Shown piece by piece: positions 22,046-33,460 of a DNA stretch of 64,000 nt. The position numbers were made by a program, and so were the translations under genes. Position 1 is the stretch's first letter; each line of letters begins with the position of its first letter. Under the pieces are notes generated by a model that was not told the origin of the DNA, did not search any database, and was given only the letters and a program-made list of their open reading frames with translations. Source of the DNA: Boesenbergia rotunda (taxonomy: Eukaryota > Streptophyta > Magnoliopsida > Zingiberales > Zingiberaceae); NCBI GenBank assembly GCA_024364735.1, contig JAGFNQ010002306.1, positions 243,515-307,514 of the forward strand. The letters run 5' to 3'.

Positions 22046-23160
22046 AACTGACCTGATCACACTTACTTCTTTTGAACAATCAGCTCGAAAATTCTGTTTG
22101 GCCATTAGCTTAATTACTTTGATTCTTGGTTTAATTGGCTTAATTTTAGTATTTCAAAGTAGCATTTTAAAAAAAAAAATTTGGTGGACTTAGCCTAAGT
22201 TTGACCCCTAAAACTGCATGAACCTATAGATTTAGGTAGCCGCATCTCACAAAACACATTAAGGATAACTTGTTTGTGCTTGCAAAACATAGAACGGTTG
22301 TGAGATGCATAGGACTTTGCCTAGACTTCAGAATGCTTAAGTCTGTGCATCGCAGTAAGTCTGGGCGTAAAATACCCATATTACAGTGATCAAGTCAAGT
22401 AGTCGTGAGTTAAAATCTGAGCTAGCTAGACATTATTACTTGACTTGACTAACCCAGTGAACACTACTATCATATAGATAGTTAGCTAGTAATTAAGGTT
22501 AGACACCTAAAAAGGGCTAAAATTCTTACTTGGTTCAAGGAGAGCATATGTTAAAATTTTTCTCTTTTTGTGCTCTTTCGAATATGATCTTGAAAGTTTT
22601 TCCTCAAATTAATCCTGAAAATATTCTAAATGATCTTTCGAAAAGAAAATTTTAGAAATCTTCTCCTTTTCATTAATTCGCTTTGAGATATTCTTTATTG
22701 GTTTGGAAAAGATTAATATTTTGAAGAAGGTTTTTTTGAAAATGGTGTTAGAAAAGTCATTTCTAAATTTACACCTAGTCATTTTCTTTATGCTCTCAGA
22801 TTGTTTGTGTTAAATTAAGAACTTGACTTCCCCCTCTGAATCAGTTCAGAAACTTAGTATGCTTGTTAAGCATTTTTTCTTCCCCAAATACTCAAAGTAT
22901 TTTTTTGGCTGGCATATTATTTGAATGCTTGGTTTATTTCTGATGCTTGCGCACTTATTATTTCTTAGTTTTAATGAATGCCAAAGGGGGAGGGTTTAAG
23001 GGTTAAGTTAGAAGTTAAATTTTTAGAAATTAAAATCTTAAAGAAATTAAAAATTCCAGATCTTAGAGCATGTCATTTGCATATTCTTTTTGGACTCATT
23101 GCTTTATCTGGTATGTTCTAACTTTAACCCAGGTTGTCATTGCATCAAAAATGGGGAGAT
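22046..23160 (+). other. Non-coding 3' internal region and polypurine tract of element D
   Basis: AT-rich with no supported ORF. It ends in catcaaaaatggggagat, the polypurine tract that primes plus-strand DNA. Similar T-rich sequence with scattered ccaaagggggagggt words precedes the LTRs of elements A, B and I. Confidence 0.85.
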
Positions 23161-24619
23161 TGTTGGTGCAATTTGCACTAATAGTTAAACTTGGGTTTTG
23201 ATGAATGAAAAATAGGTTAAAGTTAGGCTTGCTTTTGGTTTTGATCTTTTTACTAAGTGTGCAGGGTTGAAAGACTTAGGACCTGACACCAGGCTGAAGT
23301 CCAGGGTGGTTAAGTCCTGGCAGGAAGTCCAGTTGGGTTCGTGGGGCCTGACAATTGGCTGAAGCCCAAGTTGGTTGAAACTTGGCAAAAAGACCAAGGT
23401 GGTTGAACCCTGACAGGAAGACCTGGTGGGTTAAGAAGTTGAGTAGAGCTGCACGAAGTAAGTAAGGTAAGTCACTAGAGGAGCGAACCAGTGAGGACGG
23501 GTCCTATTTTAGGACTGTAGGCGCGGTCCAACTTAGGTCCATTTTGGTGACCTCGGTTGAGTCCTGGTTAGATCTTTATCCAGGTTTGGACGGGGTCTAA
23601 TTAACTCTAAATTCATTAACTCTATTTTACAGGATTTATTTGATATGTGAACTAATTAGATTTTGTAGGTTAATTTTATAAATTTATTCCTCATCTAAAG
23701 CCTCGGTGGAGGATAAATTTTCATTTAAATTATTCGTATTTCTTATTTTTTTTTGGAGAATAAAATTATTCCTACTAAGGATAAAATCTTATTATTATTT
23801 TCTAATTATTCCTATTAATGCTTAAAATTCTCACGTGAAGCCTAGCTAGAAGGATAAAATCTCTTTTTAAATTATATTTTGAATTATTTTTTCGAAAAAG
23901 AAAAAGCCTTGGTGAGGTAAGAGGATAAAACCTCTTGGTTAACTTTTTCAGATTAAATTTTATTTAAATTATTTAAGTGAAGCAAAGATAGAAACATTAT
24001 CTTGTTTGAATTATTCCTTCTTGCTGATGGATAAAATTTGAGCTGAGAAGATCATGCATCGAGGCACTATAAAAGGAAGCAAGCAAGCCCTCTAGGAGAT
24101 AGAAGAAAAATTTCATTCTGGTTCAAGCTTTGGCACTCTCTTGCTTCCACGCTCCTCTGCTGCGGTTTGTGCTTTGACTCGACGCTGTCCGACCGCTGCC
24201 GGAAGATCGCTCCCAACACCCAAGCTGCTTCAGATAAATCTAAGTGTTGGGTAACATAATTTTTGTTCTGTCTGCACTTAAATTATTAAAAGGGGAAGTG
24301 TAGGGTTGTTACACTTCGACCTAATCTTGTATTCGAATCACTCTACCGGGAGTTTGCCGGTAGAGGTTTTTAGTGGATTGCCCACAGAAAAGGCTCAAGG
24401 AGCCTGGGTCTTCGAGTAGGAGTTGCCAAAGGCTCCGAACGAAGTAAAACTCCTCGTGTAATTTTTTATTATTTTTCGCTTTCGCTTTTCGTTTTAATTT
24501 TTCCGCTGTGCATGTTTTTCAAAGCATCGTACAATTTTCTATCGACTTTGATCCTATAACGAAGATTTTAAAAGTCACGTGATTCACCCCCCCCCCCTCT
24601 CACGTGCATCGGTCCTACA
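23161..24619 (+). repeat. 3' LTR of element D (1459 bp)
   Basis: A near-identical copy of 17438-18886. The differences are mostly C/T or G/A transitions, with one short insertion (tttcgc) near 24480 and a longer oligo-C run. Confidence 0.95.
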
Positions 24620-24624
24620 CCACT

Positions 24625-25993
24625 CCTACCCCCAACTGGCCGACCGATTGGATCGTGGATTTGCCCGCCCAGCCAGTTGTCCACAAGAACTACCTCTCGG
24701 ACTTGGAATGTTAGCTAGCCTTCTCGAAGATCGGGGGTCTTCGTTTTCATGACATCCTTTTGCTAAAATATGCATGCTATACATCTTCGGCCTAAGCCAG
24801 ACCCCAGCCACTCTACCTACTTCTTTTAGTGAGTTTTTATTTTCAAGTTGAACACTTTTGTGCTAATTAAGATCTTTCTTGCCTTGCAGCTCAGACGATG
24901 TGGGACATCACCCTCGATGAGTGCTCGGCCTGGAGGATGTTGAACTAGATGTCCGAGCGGCTACTGAGTTGGCGAAGAGAGAGGTCCCTCCATTCAGTAA
25001 AGTAGCAAGCTCAAGCTATGAGGAAGTCTTGATTAGTGAGCCTCATATTCAGCTGGCATTTGACGAAGTGGCCATCCTAGGAGGCCATGAGGAGCCCCCG
25101 ATCGGCAAGCTGCAGGATGAGCTGATTGACACGGAGGTTGTCAAAGCGGTCGCAACATCTACTAGGTTGTGGACTAGCAAGAGATGTCGCCCGGAGGTTC
25201 CCATCGTTCCCCTAGCTATGGAACTGGTGGATGAGGCCTACAACTTGACCATCCCCCGATCGGTTCTACCCTCCCATGGTAAGCAACCCTGTAACACTCA
25301 GCTCGCATCTCTCCGACATGTCGGGCGAGAGGATGCTCCACATAGTGATCCTTCCGGGGAGATCTCGTCTTCGCTTGGCTTTCTGAAGGTCGGTACCTCT
25401 ACGGGTCCTACCGTCTCCTAGACGATTGACTTGTCCATTCTGCCCTCATCCACATGGAAGTCCCCTAGGTTGACCCCATCTCTTCTAGCTTGCCTGTATA
25501 GAACTTGAGTCTGCACGTCAACTTAGTTGACTACTGGGACCAAGGGGTCATGTCTATCCATCACAGAGCTCCAATTAGCTTGGCGGACAACTTCTTCATG
25601 AACACCACTCAGATTTACTCTTTACTCATTCTTTTACTCTGTTATTTGTGATACTTACCTTTTCTCTTGGGCAATTTTGGGCAGCCTGTATGGGTGTCAC
25701 TAGATCTCTAATTCGTAATTCCCGAGATCAATGCGAGGTTGAGCGGTGCGTTCAGGAGATGATGACGGCTCTAAGTCACTCGACTCTACCGTCAGGTGAT
25801 GAAGAGGTGAGCGTCTTCTTCTTGGAAGTCGTTCGGCTTAAGGCCCAGTTGCTTGACACCACCGAGCAGCTGGAGGAGGAGAAGCTCAAGATAGCCACGG
25901 CTGAGTGGGTGGTCATGCAGTCACAGAACCGCATTGACAACTTAAACTCTCAGAAGAAATCCACGATGAGTCGGCAAGCTCGCGCTCAATTAG
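24625..25993 (+). pseudogene. Extra ORF antisense to element F, main part (part 2 of 3)
   Basis: It resumes after element D with PTPNWPTDWIVDLPAQPVVHKNYLSDLE. A possible intron follows (gtgagt near 24835 to cttgcag near 24891), then degraded frames at 24921-25421 and 25648-26016. The last has a coiled-coil composition (VVRLKAQLLDTTEQLEEEKLKIATAEWV). This N-terminal conserved block plus long coiled coil is the layout of the gag-like plant transposon protein family. It is cut at 25993 by element E. Several stops and frameshifts show it is dead. The function of such extra ORFs is not established. Confidence 0.55.
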
Positions 25994-27279
25994 TGTGGGA
26001 TCATAGAGAGAAATAGGGGGGCTTGAATATCGCGTTTCAAAAAATTCTGGATTTAAGTAAGAGTTTACGCAGTGGAAAGAATAAACACAAGCAGAACAAT
26101 TGCTAGCACGTTTATTTTTACTCCGTTTAGAGTCTGTAACGGCTCCTACTCCAAGGCCCACGATCCTTGACCATTTACTTTGGACAATTCTATAATTCGC
26201 AAATGATGTTACAAAGATGCAATGTTAAGTACAAAAAATGACAAAATATACTGACAACTTTAAGTAAGAAGAAGAATTTGTGCGTCATTGTCGAAGCTGT
26301 GTTTCGATATTTCTAGATCGCTTCAGAATAGCACACTTGAGCACAAGAGTTGTAGAAAATTGATGTTAGAAGTGTGTGGTCGAAACCCCTTATAAAGGGG
26401 TATATGGGCACTCGAGTGCCTATAGGGGCGCCCCCAACGCTATGATCTAGCCGCGTTTGAATCCGCTCCCTGGTCAAACCTTATCATTCTCGAGCGCTTG
26501 AGAGCCTTTGGGGTGCCTGTGTTGTTGACGTGGCGACTCCAACTAGCGCGCACCAATTCAACCTCGCCCAAGCTTAGTCACTTGCATAGGGGCGCCCAAG
26601 ACCTCTTGGGCGCCCGTGTTCCCAGGCACCCGAGACCTCTCGGGCGCCCCAGATGTGGTCAATCTCCATCTTCTTTAGCTGCAACACAGGGTTAGTCCAT
26701 AAACAAATAATATATAAAATGAATGCATGTACGACAGCCAATACTGTCCAATCTTGACTTTGGATTTCAACTAAAATCCTAGGTCAGACCGACGCCTACT
26801 GTTCCCTTGGGGAACACATCCTCACGTACTCCTCTCTACAGAAGTTACCTGTTGCCTACTAGCACCTCTGGTTGGACTTTTGCTAGGCCTCCGAAGATTT
26901 CAGATCTCGACACGTCCGTATCTCGATCCATCCCTACTTCTGTCTGTTGTTCTCGCTCGGCTAAGACTCTTACCTGATCTTCCAAATCAGGACTTTGGTG
27001 CTCGACCCCAAGTCAGGTTTTCATGCCCAATCCTCCAAACCAGGTCATCGTGCCCGGCTACACTCACCAGGTGTTCGGTGCCCAACACTCAGTCAGGTCT
27101 TCGTGCCCAGTCATTGATCAGGACTTCGTGCTCAATCCTATAGGTCAAGACTTTGTACATAGGTAAACTAGGACATTCCTGCACACTTAGTGAAACACAT
27201 TATATCCAAAAACATACTTAACTTTAAACCCTTTGCCATTATCAAAACTAGGCTCGATCTGGTGCTTCCGACACCAACA
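25994..27279 (-). repeat. 3' LTR of element E (1286 bp)
   Basis: On the minus strand it starts TGTTGGTGTCGG and ends ...GATCCCACA. It contains near-repeats of caggtcttcgtgcccag-type words (26990-27140), a GGCGCC palindrome cluster (26408-26650) and a TATA-like tttataag at about 26390-26397. The ORFs at 26498-26695 and 26880-27143 are repeat by-products. Confidence 0.85.
26408..26650. repeat. GGCGCC-type palindrome cluster in LTR E, 12 bp upstream of its TATA box
   Basis: It begins with a perfect 12-bp palindrome gcactcgagtgc (26408-26419). It continues with ggggcgcccc, ctcgagcgcttgag, ggggcgccca, tgggcgcccg, caggcacccgag and cgggcgcccc. On the element's own strand the cluster lies directly upstream of the TATA-like box, as in LTRs A and B. 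Confidence 0.85.
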
Positions 27280-28800
27280 ATCTTCCTTTTTTTGATTTAT
27301 GATAACCTAGTTCAAAAGTTAAGTAAAAATAAATATTTAAGCAAATAGCAAAAGCATTAAAGGCATACAGTACAATATTTTTCAAGGTAAGAGAAAATTT
27401 TCAAAGTATCATTTCAAAGTTAGAAAAACTTACAATTTTGAGTTAAATTCAATTTCAAAGTATTTTAAGAAAACTTGTAAAGCTCCCCCTTGATAAATTA
27501 AGTTTTGAAATATTTGCAATTTGAGTTAAAATTCAATTTCAAAGTATTTTAAGAAAACATGCAAAGCTCCCCCTTGGTAAATTATGTTTTGAAAATGAAA
27601 GAAGCTCCCTCTTGATATGTTACTCTCCCCTTGATGCTTTGAAAGATGTGCATTTTCAATTGAAAGCAGACTTTGAAAATTACTTTGTAAATAGAATTTT
27701 GAAAAGCTTAAGTAAATTCTCTCCCCATTTGAAAATAGAATTTAGAAAAGTAAAATACTTTGAAAATTTCTGAGTTTTGAAAAGCCCTTTTGAAAAACAT
27801 TTGCTACTTAGGAAAACAAAATTTCTTTTTAACTTTTCCTTTCTCTCCTCCTTTAACATATATCAAAAATATTATGGTTAAGGAAAAAAAACTTTAGAAA
27901 AAGAATTTAGGTATCAGAGCCCGTAATAATTTTTGAAATGTAAGTAAATCATATTAAGTAAGTTTTTGAGAAAATAATATTTTTAAGAAAAATTTTGAAA
28001 ACAATTTTGAGCGAGGCAAGTCAATGACGCTAAGTAAATTTTGGAAAAAATGATGCTAAGTAAAAATTTTATGTGAGGCAAGTCAATGACGCTAAGTAAA
28101 TTTTGAAAAAAAAAATGATGCTAAGTTTAAAAAATTTTAAGTGAGGGATGTAAATAATGCTAAGTAAATTTTAAAAAAAATTAAGTTAAACAACTAAAAA
28201 AACTAAATAGCTATTTCAAGTGAAACAGATAATGCTAAGTAAAAATTAATGTTAGGTAACAGGAATAAATTAAGCAAAAAAATTTTAAGTTTTAGAACCA
28301 ATTTGATTCACCCATTTGAGTTCAAGCATGATTTGAGTCTAAGCATGCAATTTTCAAGATAAAAAAGAATTCTAAAGTAAAAAATTTCTTAAGCAAAAGG
28401 ATAAATATTCTGAGTAAACTGATTACTATTTCAAAATAGCAAAAAAAATCCTAGGTAAGAGAGACTTTTGAAAAGTTTTCTAAGAAAAGTATTTTTGAAA
28501 ATATTTGTTAACTTAAATTTTAAGTAATAAAAAAATAGATTTTTCTTTTTTTAATCATGCTACTCCTTAATGTATTACTCTCCTTTTGAAAAATAATATA
28601 TATTTTGAACTTGCTAAGAAGGAATTTAAGTATTGAGAGTTTTAAAAAACTTAACTTATTTATTCTCTCCCCCTGAAGTTTTGGAAAATATGCATTTTAT
28701 GAAAATAAGCATTTTCAAAGAGTTTTAAACGACTGGTCAGGCCTTTAAAAGAGAGTAGATTTATTAAAATGCATATTTTAAAATCTAATTAAAAACAAGA
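27280..28800 (-). other. AT-rich 3' internal region of element E
   Basis: No ORF. On the minus strand it ends in the polypurine tract aaaaaaaggaaga at the LTR. Several internal 'aagggggagct' words and repeated 'ttactta(g)cat' phrases (about 27990-28260, on the + strand as 'atgacgctaagtaaatttt') give it a loosely repetitive look. Confidence 0.7.
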
Positions 28801-29090
28801 TCGAGTCTTCAATGTCCGACCCTGGGTCAGGTCTTCGTGCCCAGTCCTCCGAACCAGGTCTTCGTGCCCGGCTTCACTCACCAAGTCTTCGGTACCCAAC
28901 CCTCAGTCAGGTCTTCGTGCCTAGTCCTCGACCAGGACTTCGTACTCATTCTACAGGTCAAGACTTCGTACTTAGGTAAAACTAGGACTTTCCTGCACAT
29001 TTAGTGAAACACATTAAATCCAAAAGCATACTTAACTTTAAACCCTTTGCCGTCATGACTAGGTTCGATCTGATACTTTCGGCATCAATA
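28801..29090 (-). repeat. Truncated 5' LTR of element E (first 290 bp)
   Basis: It aligns with 26990-27279 of the complete LTR. The terminal TG has become TA (tattgatgcc). The break at 28801 joins directly to 3' internal sequence. Confidence 0.85.
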
Positions 29091-29095
29091 GTTAG

Positions 29096-29285
29096 ACCTA
29101 GACAAGAAGACAAGAAGACAGTGGAGACCAAGGCCCTAGCCAACTAGCTAAAGGAGCTCGGCACACCCCACCACCGAGCCTAACAAGAGCTAACAAACAA
29201 AAGCCTAGAGCTGACATCCAAGGAAGAGGCTCTTCATGGCCTTGAGGAGCAATTGACGGATCGAGCTACCGAGCTGTCTGCCCAC
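29096..29285 (+). pseudogene. Coiled-coil end of the antisense extra ORF (part 3 of 3)
   Basis: After element E the coiled-coil text continues (KTVETKALAN, LTNKSLELTSKEEALHGLEEQ, DRATELSAHDE) with two stops, until hAT sequence begins at about 29287. A last scrap of the same protein may lie after the hAT relic at about 31070-31130 (EVIPPDAFRPFL). Confidence 0.5.
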
Positions 29286-29286
29286 G

Positions 29287-30735
29287 ACGAGTGATCATTG
29301 GCTAACTCATTCTTATAAGGGTGTGACTTGCCATTGGATCGATAACTCTTGGATCCTCCAAAAAAGATTGATAGCTTATAGAGTTTTTGATGAATCATAT
29401 ACTGCTCATAACATTACACAATTATTATGTTTAATTTTAGAAGAATATGGATTGACTCATAAATTATTTTCAATATTATTAAATAATGTTAGTTCTAATA
29501 CCACTTCTATAGATGAACTAAAATTTGTTTGTCAACTTGTTATTGGTAATTTATTTTCTCATATTCGTTGTGTATGCCCTATTTTAAATTTATATGTTCA
29601 TGATCGATTAAAACTTTTAAAAAATTATATTAAACCAATTAGAATCGTAATTTCATATTTATGGTCGTATCCATCTATGATGAAATAATGAAGTAGATTT
29701 TGTAAAGTTAATGGAATGAGACCTAAAAAATTTCCATGTGATGTTCCAACACATTGGAATTCAACATATCAATTATTACAAGATTCATTTCAATATAAAG
29801 ATTTATTATGTTTATTTTTTACACAAAATAGTAATACTAATATATATTTATTTTCACAATAATGGAATATTTGTAGTAATATTTATGAAATTTTAAAAGT
29901 ATTTAACGATGCAACTAAACAACTTTTCAGTGTTTATTATCTCATTGCTCATTTAGTATTAGTGAATTTTTCTAGTATAATATTAGTATTAAATGAACAT
30001 ATCAATAATGAAACTTTAGCTTCTTGCATATTAACTATGAAAACTAAATGAAAAAATATTTTTATTTTATTCCTAAAATTTATTTAATTGTATTTGTTTT
30101 AGATCCTAGATTTAAATTAGATGTTTTACAAGAAATGTTAACTTGATATTATGACGATTTAATTCCTATTAACGATTCTTCTTCTCCAGATCCAGTTAAT
30201 ATTATATATAATATTAGAAATTATTTATATGATCTTTATAATAAATATTATATTTAATATGGAATACAAACTAATATTTTTAAAACACAACAGCCTACTA
30301 GTACTAATTTAAAACTTACAAAAGTATAACTTTTACTAAATGAATAGACGAAACGTCTACGAGGATCCTCAAGTTCCATATAGGAACTTAAGAATTATTT
30401 TACGACTTCTTTTGATTTTAATAAAGTAGATAGTAAAGATTTTGATATCTTAAAGTGGTGGTCATAGAAGGCTCAAAGCTGTCATATTCTCTTCGTGATT
30501 ACCAAAGAAATTTTAACTTGTCCAGTGTCAACTGTTGCTGTGGAGTAGACGTTTAGTGCCGACGGCAAAATATTAGATGAAGGGCAATCAACTATGTCTC
30601 TCAACTCATTGGAAGCTCAAGCATTACTAGACGATTGAACCAAAGTCAAGAAAAGAATCTAAGGAATACAACTTTTAGAAGACAAAGTCGAAGAATTTGA
30701 TATCGAAGTAATGAATACAATGGAAATGGGAGAAA
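29287..30735 (+). pseudogene. hAT-superfamily transposase relic
   Basis: It begins TSDHWLTHSYKGVTCHWIDN, the core of the hAT RNase H-like domain. The first catalytic Asp is likely the one in TSD. It runs open at 29323-29688 through HNITQLLCLILEEYG, LLNNVSSNTTSI and CVCPILNLYVHD. It then carries many stops and frameshifts (PTHWNSTYQLLQDSF is still legible near 29750). The C-terminal dimerisation domain is legible near 30440-30620 (FDILKWW, CPVSTVAVE, SLEAQALLDD). The BED zinc finger and the N-terminal third are missing. In an intact element this protein excises and inserts DNA with 8-bp target duplications. Confidence 0.85.
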
Positions 30736-31060
30736 ATGGAAGTGAGTTATGAAAATTATAAAAGGGTAAAAATGTAAAAGAACTACGTGGGCTTTGATTC
30801 CCCTACACCTTACGGGGATACGTAGGCAACTTAAATAAGTGCAAACCCTTTTATTAATAAATTTTATATTTTAAATTTAATTTTTTAATTTTTTAATTAT
30901 TTTAATATAATAATCTCGAACTGTGGTGAACCGTGAACTGAACTGTGAACCGTAACCGTCTTCAACGGTTAAGGTTAAGGGTCAACCTCCCACGAATCGT
31001 CGAACCAGCTGTTCCAAACTATCGAACCGTCGGTTCCGAACTATGGTCGGGTCTAGACCT
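30736..31060 (+). repeat. hAT 3' subterminal region with GAACCGT/AACCGT repeats
   Basis: After an AT-rich stretch, 30916-31040 contains repeated gaaccgtg, aaccgt, aacggtt, gaaccgtcgg and tcgaacc words in both orientations. Clustered short subterminal motifs are where hAT transposases bind. I could not identify the terminal inverted repeat itself with confidence. Confidence 0.6.
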
Positions 31061-31369
31061 ACCGCTCAACATTGTGAAGCTTGCTTGAGTTAAGGAGGTC
31101 ATCCCGCCAGACGCCTTCCGACCCTTTCTTAATGTTAGGTTTAGTTTACTCATGTTTTTCTTAGTGAATTGTACTTGTACTTTCCTTTTGCTTGGCCCTT
31201 CGAGAACCTATAACGTACTAAGCCCCCGGAGGCTTTTAGTTTTTTGCCCTTCTACTTTATTCTTGTCTCTTTAGTTGGTCGAGTATACTTTAGCTATCTT
31301 CGTCTTTAGCCTTCTGCTTGCCGCTCAATGGCTACAACCCCTTATGCTTGGGATTCTTGCGTGATTGTC

Positions 31370-31625
31370 CAATCGCGAGCAAGGTATGCCAGGTTGTATA
31401 ATCATGAGTGAGGTACACTAGGTCTTTCGATGACGAGTGAGGTCCACTCAGCCATTTATTCGTCCAGAGGTTCACTTAACCTCTTAAGCATAGCTAAGGC
31501 TTTTCTACTTGCCCACTCAAGCACCCATGGGGCTTTTCACTCGGCTGTTTAAGCGTAGGCGAGGCTTCTCACTTGGCTATTCGAGCATGGGTGAGGCTTT
31601 CCACTCGGCCGCCCTGTGGCCTACC
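31370..31625 (-). repeat. Short diverged tandem repeats (about 29 and 32 bp) in the 3' region of element F
   Basis: Around 31378-31460 a unit of about 29 bp ending 'gagtgaggt' recurs (ggtatgccagg, ggtacactagg, ggtccactcag). At 31530-31625 a 32-bp unit beginning 'ggctttt/ctcactcggc' recurs three times. Diverged, non-coding. Confidence 0.6.
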
Positions 31626-31734
31626 CTCAAGTCCTGATCGGGCCTTGCTTGACTCTGGCAGCGACTCGGAATGCATCCGGAGCCAGCCGGCTGGACCACT
31701 CGGAGTAGGGACACCACTCGGGGGGACTTGGCGG

Positions 31735-32145
31735 AGTGTGGGTAGTCACGTCCGATCGGACCCCGAGGTCGGCAGGTGCATGGAAGTATGCCCACTTATA
31801 ACTCGTGGGGATGAGGGTCTGGACCACGCTCGGGGGACCATTTGGAACTGGCAGCCATGTTCAGTCAGACCCCGAGGTCAGGGGGTGCGTGGGAGCATGC
31901 CCACTTATAACTCGCGGGGGCAAGAGTCTGGACACCGCTTGGGGGGTCATTTGGAGTATGGGCAGCCACGTCCGGTCAGACCCCGAGATCGATGGGTGCG
32001 TGGGAGCATGCTCGCTTATAATTTATGGGGGTGAGAGTCTGGGCACCGTTCGGGGAGACCATTTGGAGCATGGGAAGCCGCATTCGGTCAGCCCCTGAGG
32101 TCGATAGGTGCGAGGGAGTATACCCACTTAAAACCCGTTTGGAGG
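31735..32145 (-). repeat. Four tandem copies of a ~110-bp unit in the 3' region of element F
   Basis: The landmark gtcagaccccgaggtcg recurs near 31756, 31865, 31975 and 32085, each followed by ggtgcgtgggagcatgcccacttataactcgtgggg and by ggaccatttggagtatgggcagcc. The period is about 110 bp. The open frame 31573-32034 is produced by the repeat. Tandem arrays in the 3' untranslated region are a recognised feature of Tat/Ogre elements and a known source of plant satellites. Confidence 0.85.
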
Positions 32146-32169
32146 CGAGAATCTAGAAGAGCCTGCCAA

Positions 32170-33460
32170 AGTTCTTCAAATCCCTACGTTGTTCTTTCCA
32201 ATTGGGTGACAATTCATGCATTACATAAGCTTACACCGGCTTACTCCCTATACAATCGTAGGTGGACAACGCTTCAGGGCCGACCCAACTTCTTCCCTTG
32301 AGAATCCTGCAGGTCATATGCTCCTGACGCTAGCTTCTGGGTCACTTTGAAAGGCCCGCTCCACTGAGGGTCTAGCTGACTTATGTCGTCGACTGGCTTG
32401 ATTCGCTTCCAGACTAGGTCTCCTACCTAGAAGGCCTGAGGCAACACCTTCTATTTGTATCGCTGCTGCATTCTCTAGTGGTAGCTGGTCATCCAGGCAG
32501 CAGCCCGGTCTCAGATCTCTGGGACCATATCCAGCTCCAAGCGATGCCTTTCTTCATTGTTTCCGTCATAAAGTCTCCGCCAGTCAGACTTACATCCGAC
32601 ATCCACTAGCACCACCGTCTCACTCCCATAAACCAGCTGAAAGGGTCTGCAACCCGAGCCCTCTCTCGGCGTGGTCCGCTGAGTCCATAGGACACTGGGC
32701 AAATCATCCACCCATGTTCTACCCACATGGTCCAACTTAGTCTTTAGCCCTTTGAGGATCTCACGATTAGCTACCTCCGCATGCCCGTTGCTTTGTGGGT
32801 AGGCAACTGATGTGAATGCTTGCTTGATCCCATAGGTCGAGCACCATTCTTGGATCCTTTTGCTTTGGAATTGTTGATCGTTATCAGAGATCAACTTATG
32901 GAGTATCCCATATCGATGCAAGATGTTCTACCAGAGGAATTTTATAACTACCTTCTTCATGATCCGAGCCAATGCCTCAAGCTCCATCCACTTAGAGAAA
33001 TAGTCGATCGCCACCAACAAAAACTTCTTCTAAGCGGACATGGTCAGAAAAAGTCCTACGATGCCCGTCCCCTACTTATCAAAGGGGCAAGACATTGTAG
33101 AGGCCTTCATCATCTCGACCGGCCAGTGGAATAGATTCTGATGCTTCTAGCAAGATAGACAGGTTATGACCAGCTGGTCAACAACCTTATGCAGTGTCAG
33201 CCAAAAGTATCCTGAAAGCAAAATCTTCTGAGCCACTGATCGGCCACCTGCGTGACCTCCGCAAGATCCCAAGTAGATTTTCCTCAGCATGTAGTCCGCG
33301 TCTTCTTCCCCTACACATTTGAGTAATGGTCTAGTGAAGGCCCGTTTATACAGGATGTCGCTGATCAGGGTGAACCGGGTGGCACACTTCCTCAACAGTT
33401 GAGCTTGCTCTGGGTTGGTCATCATTGCAAATAGGAAATGAGCAGAGCCCTCCAATCTCT
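32170..33460 (-). pseudogene. Integrase of Tat-type element F
   Basis: From right to left: the H2C2 zinc-binding part (GGHAGGRSVAQKILLSGYFW with a CLSC-like end, ORF 33147-33455), then a degraded stretch, then the catalytic core (LISDNDQQF with the second Asp, YPQSNGHAEVANRE with the Glu, ORF 32511-32921). The C-terminal GDLVWKR...LDPQWSGPFKV block follows near 32290-32450. No chromodomain is seen, as expected for Tat. Frameshifts and stops separate the pieces. Confidence 0.88.

Larger units (their letters stand above)
17438..24619 (+). mobile_element. Full-length SIRE-like Ty1/copia element 'D', internally deleted, TSD CCACT
   Basis: Two LTRs (17438-18886 and 23161-24619) flank gag and part of pol. 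The 5-bp target duplication CCACT is perfect at 17433-17437 and 24620-24624. A primer site and a polypurine tract lie in the right places. By eye the LTRs differ by roughly two to three dozen substitutions plus small indels over about 1450 bp (near 2 percent), so this is one of the younger insertions here. It is inserted into the antisense ORF of element F. It is not autonomous: the nucleocapsid knuckle, protease and integrase core are deleted. Confidence 0.95.
25994..29090 (-). mobile_element. Copia-type element 'E', reduced to two LTR parts and a 3' region
   Basis: On the minus strand: the first 290 bp of an LTR (29090 to 28801), then AT-rich 3' internal sequence, a polypurine tract and a complete LTR (27279 to 25994). 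The flanks are ATTAG (25989-25993) and GTTAG (29091-29095), a target duplication with one later change. Taking E out rejoins the coiled-coil ORF. Both outer ends survive, yet gag, pol and most of the 5' LTR are gone. Confidence 0.8.

Noticed and set aside
31573..32034. 153-codon open frame on the + strand
   Set aside because: It is generated by the ~110-bp tandem units of element F and repeats itself at that period; no independent support for a protein.
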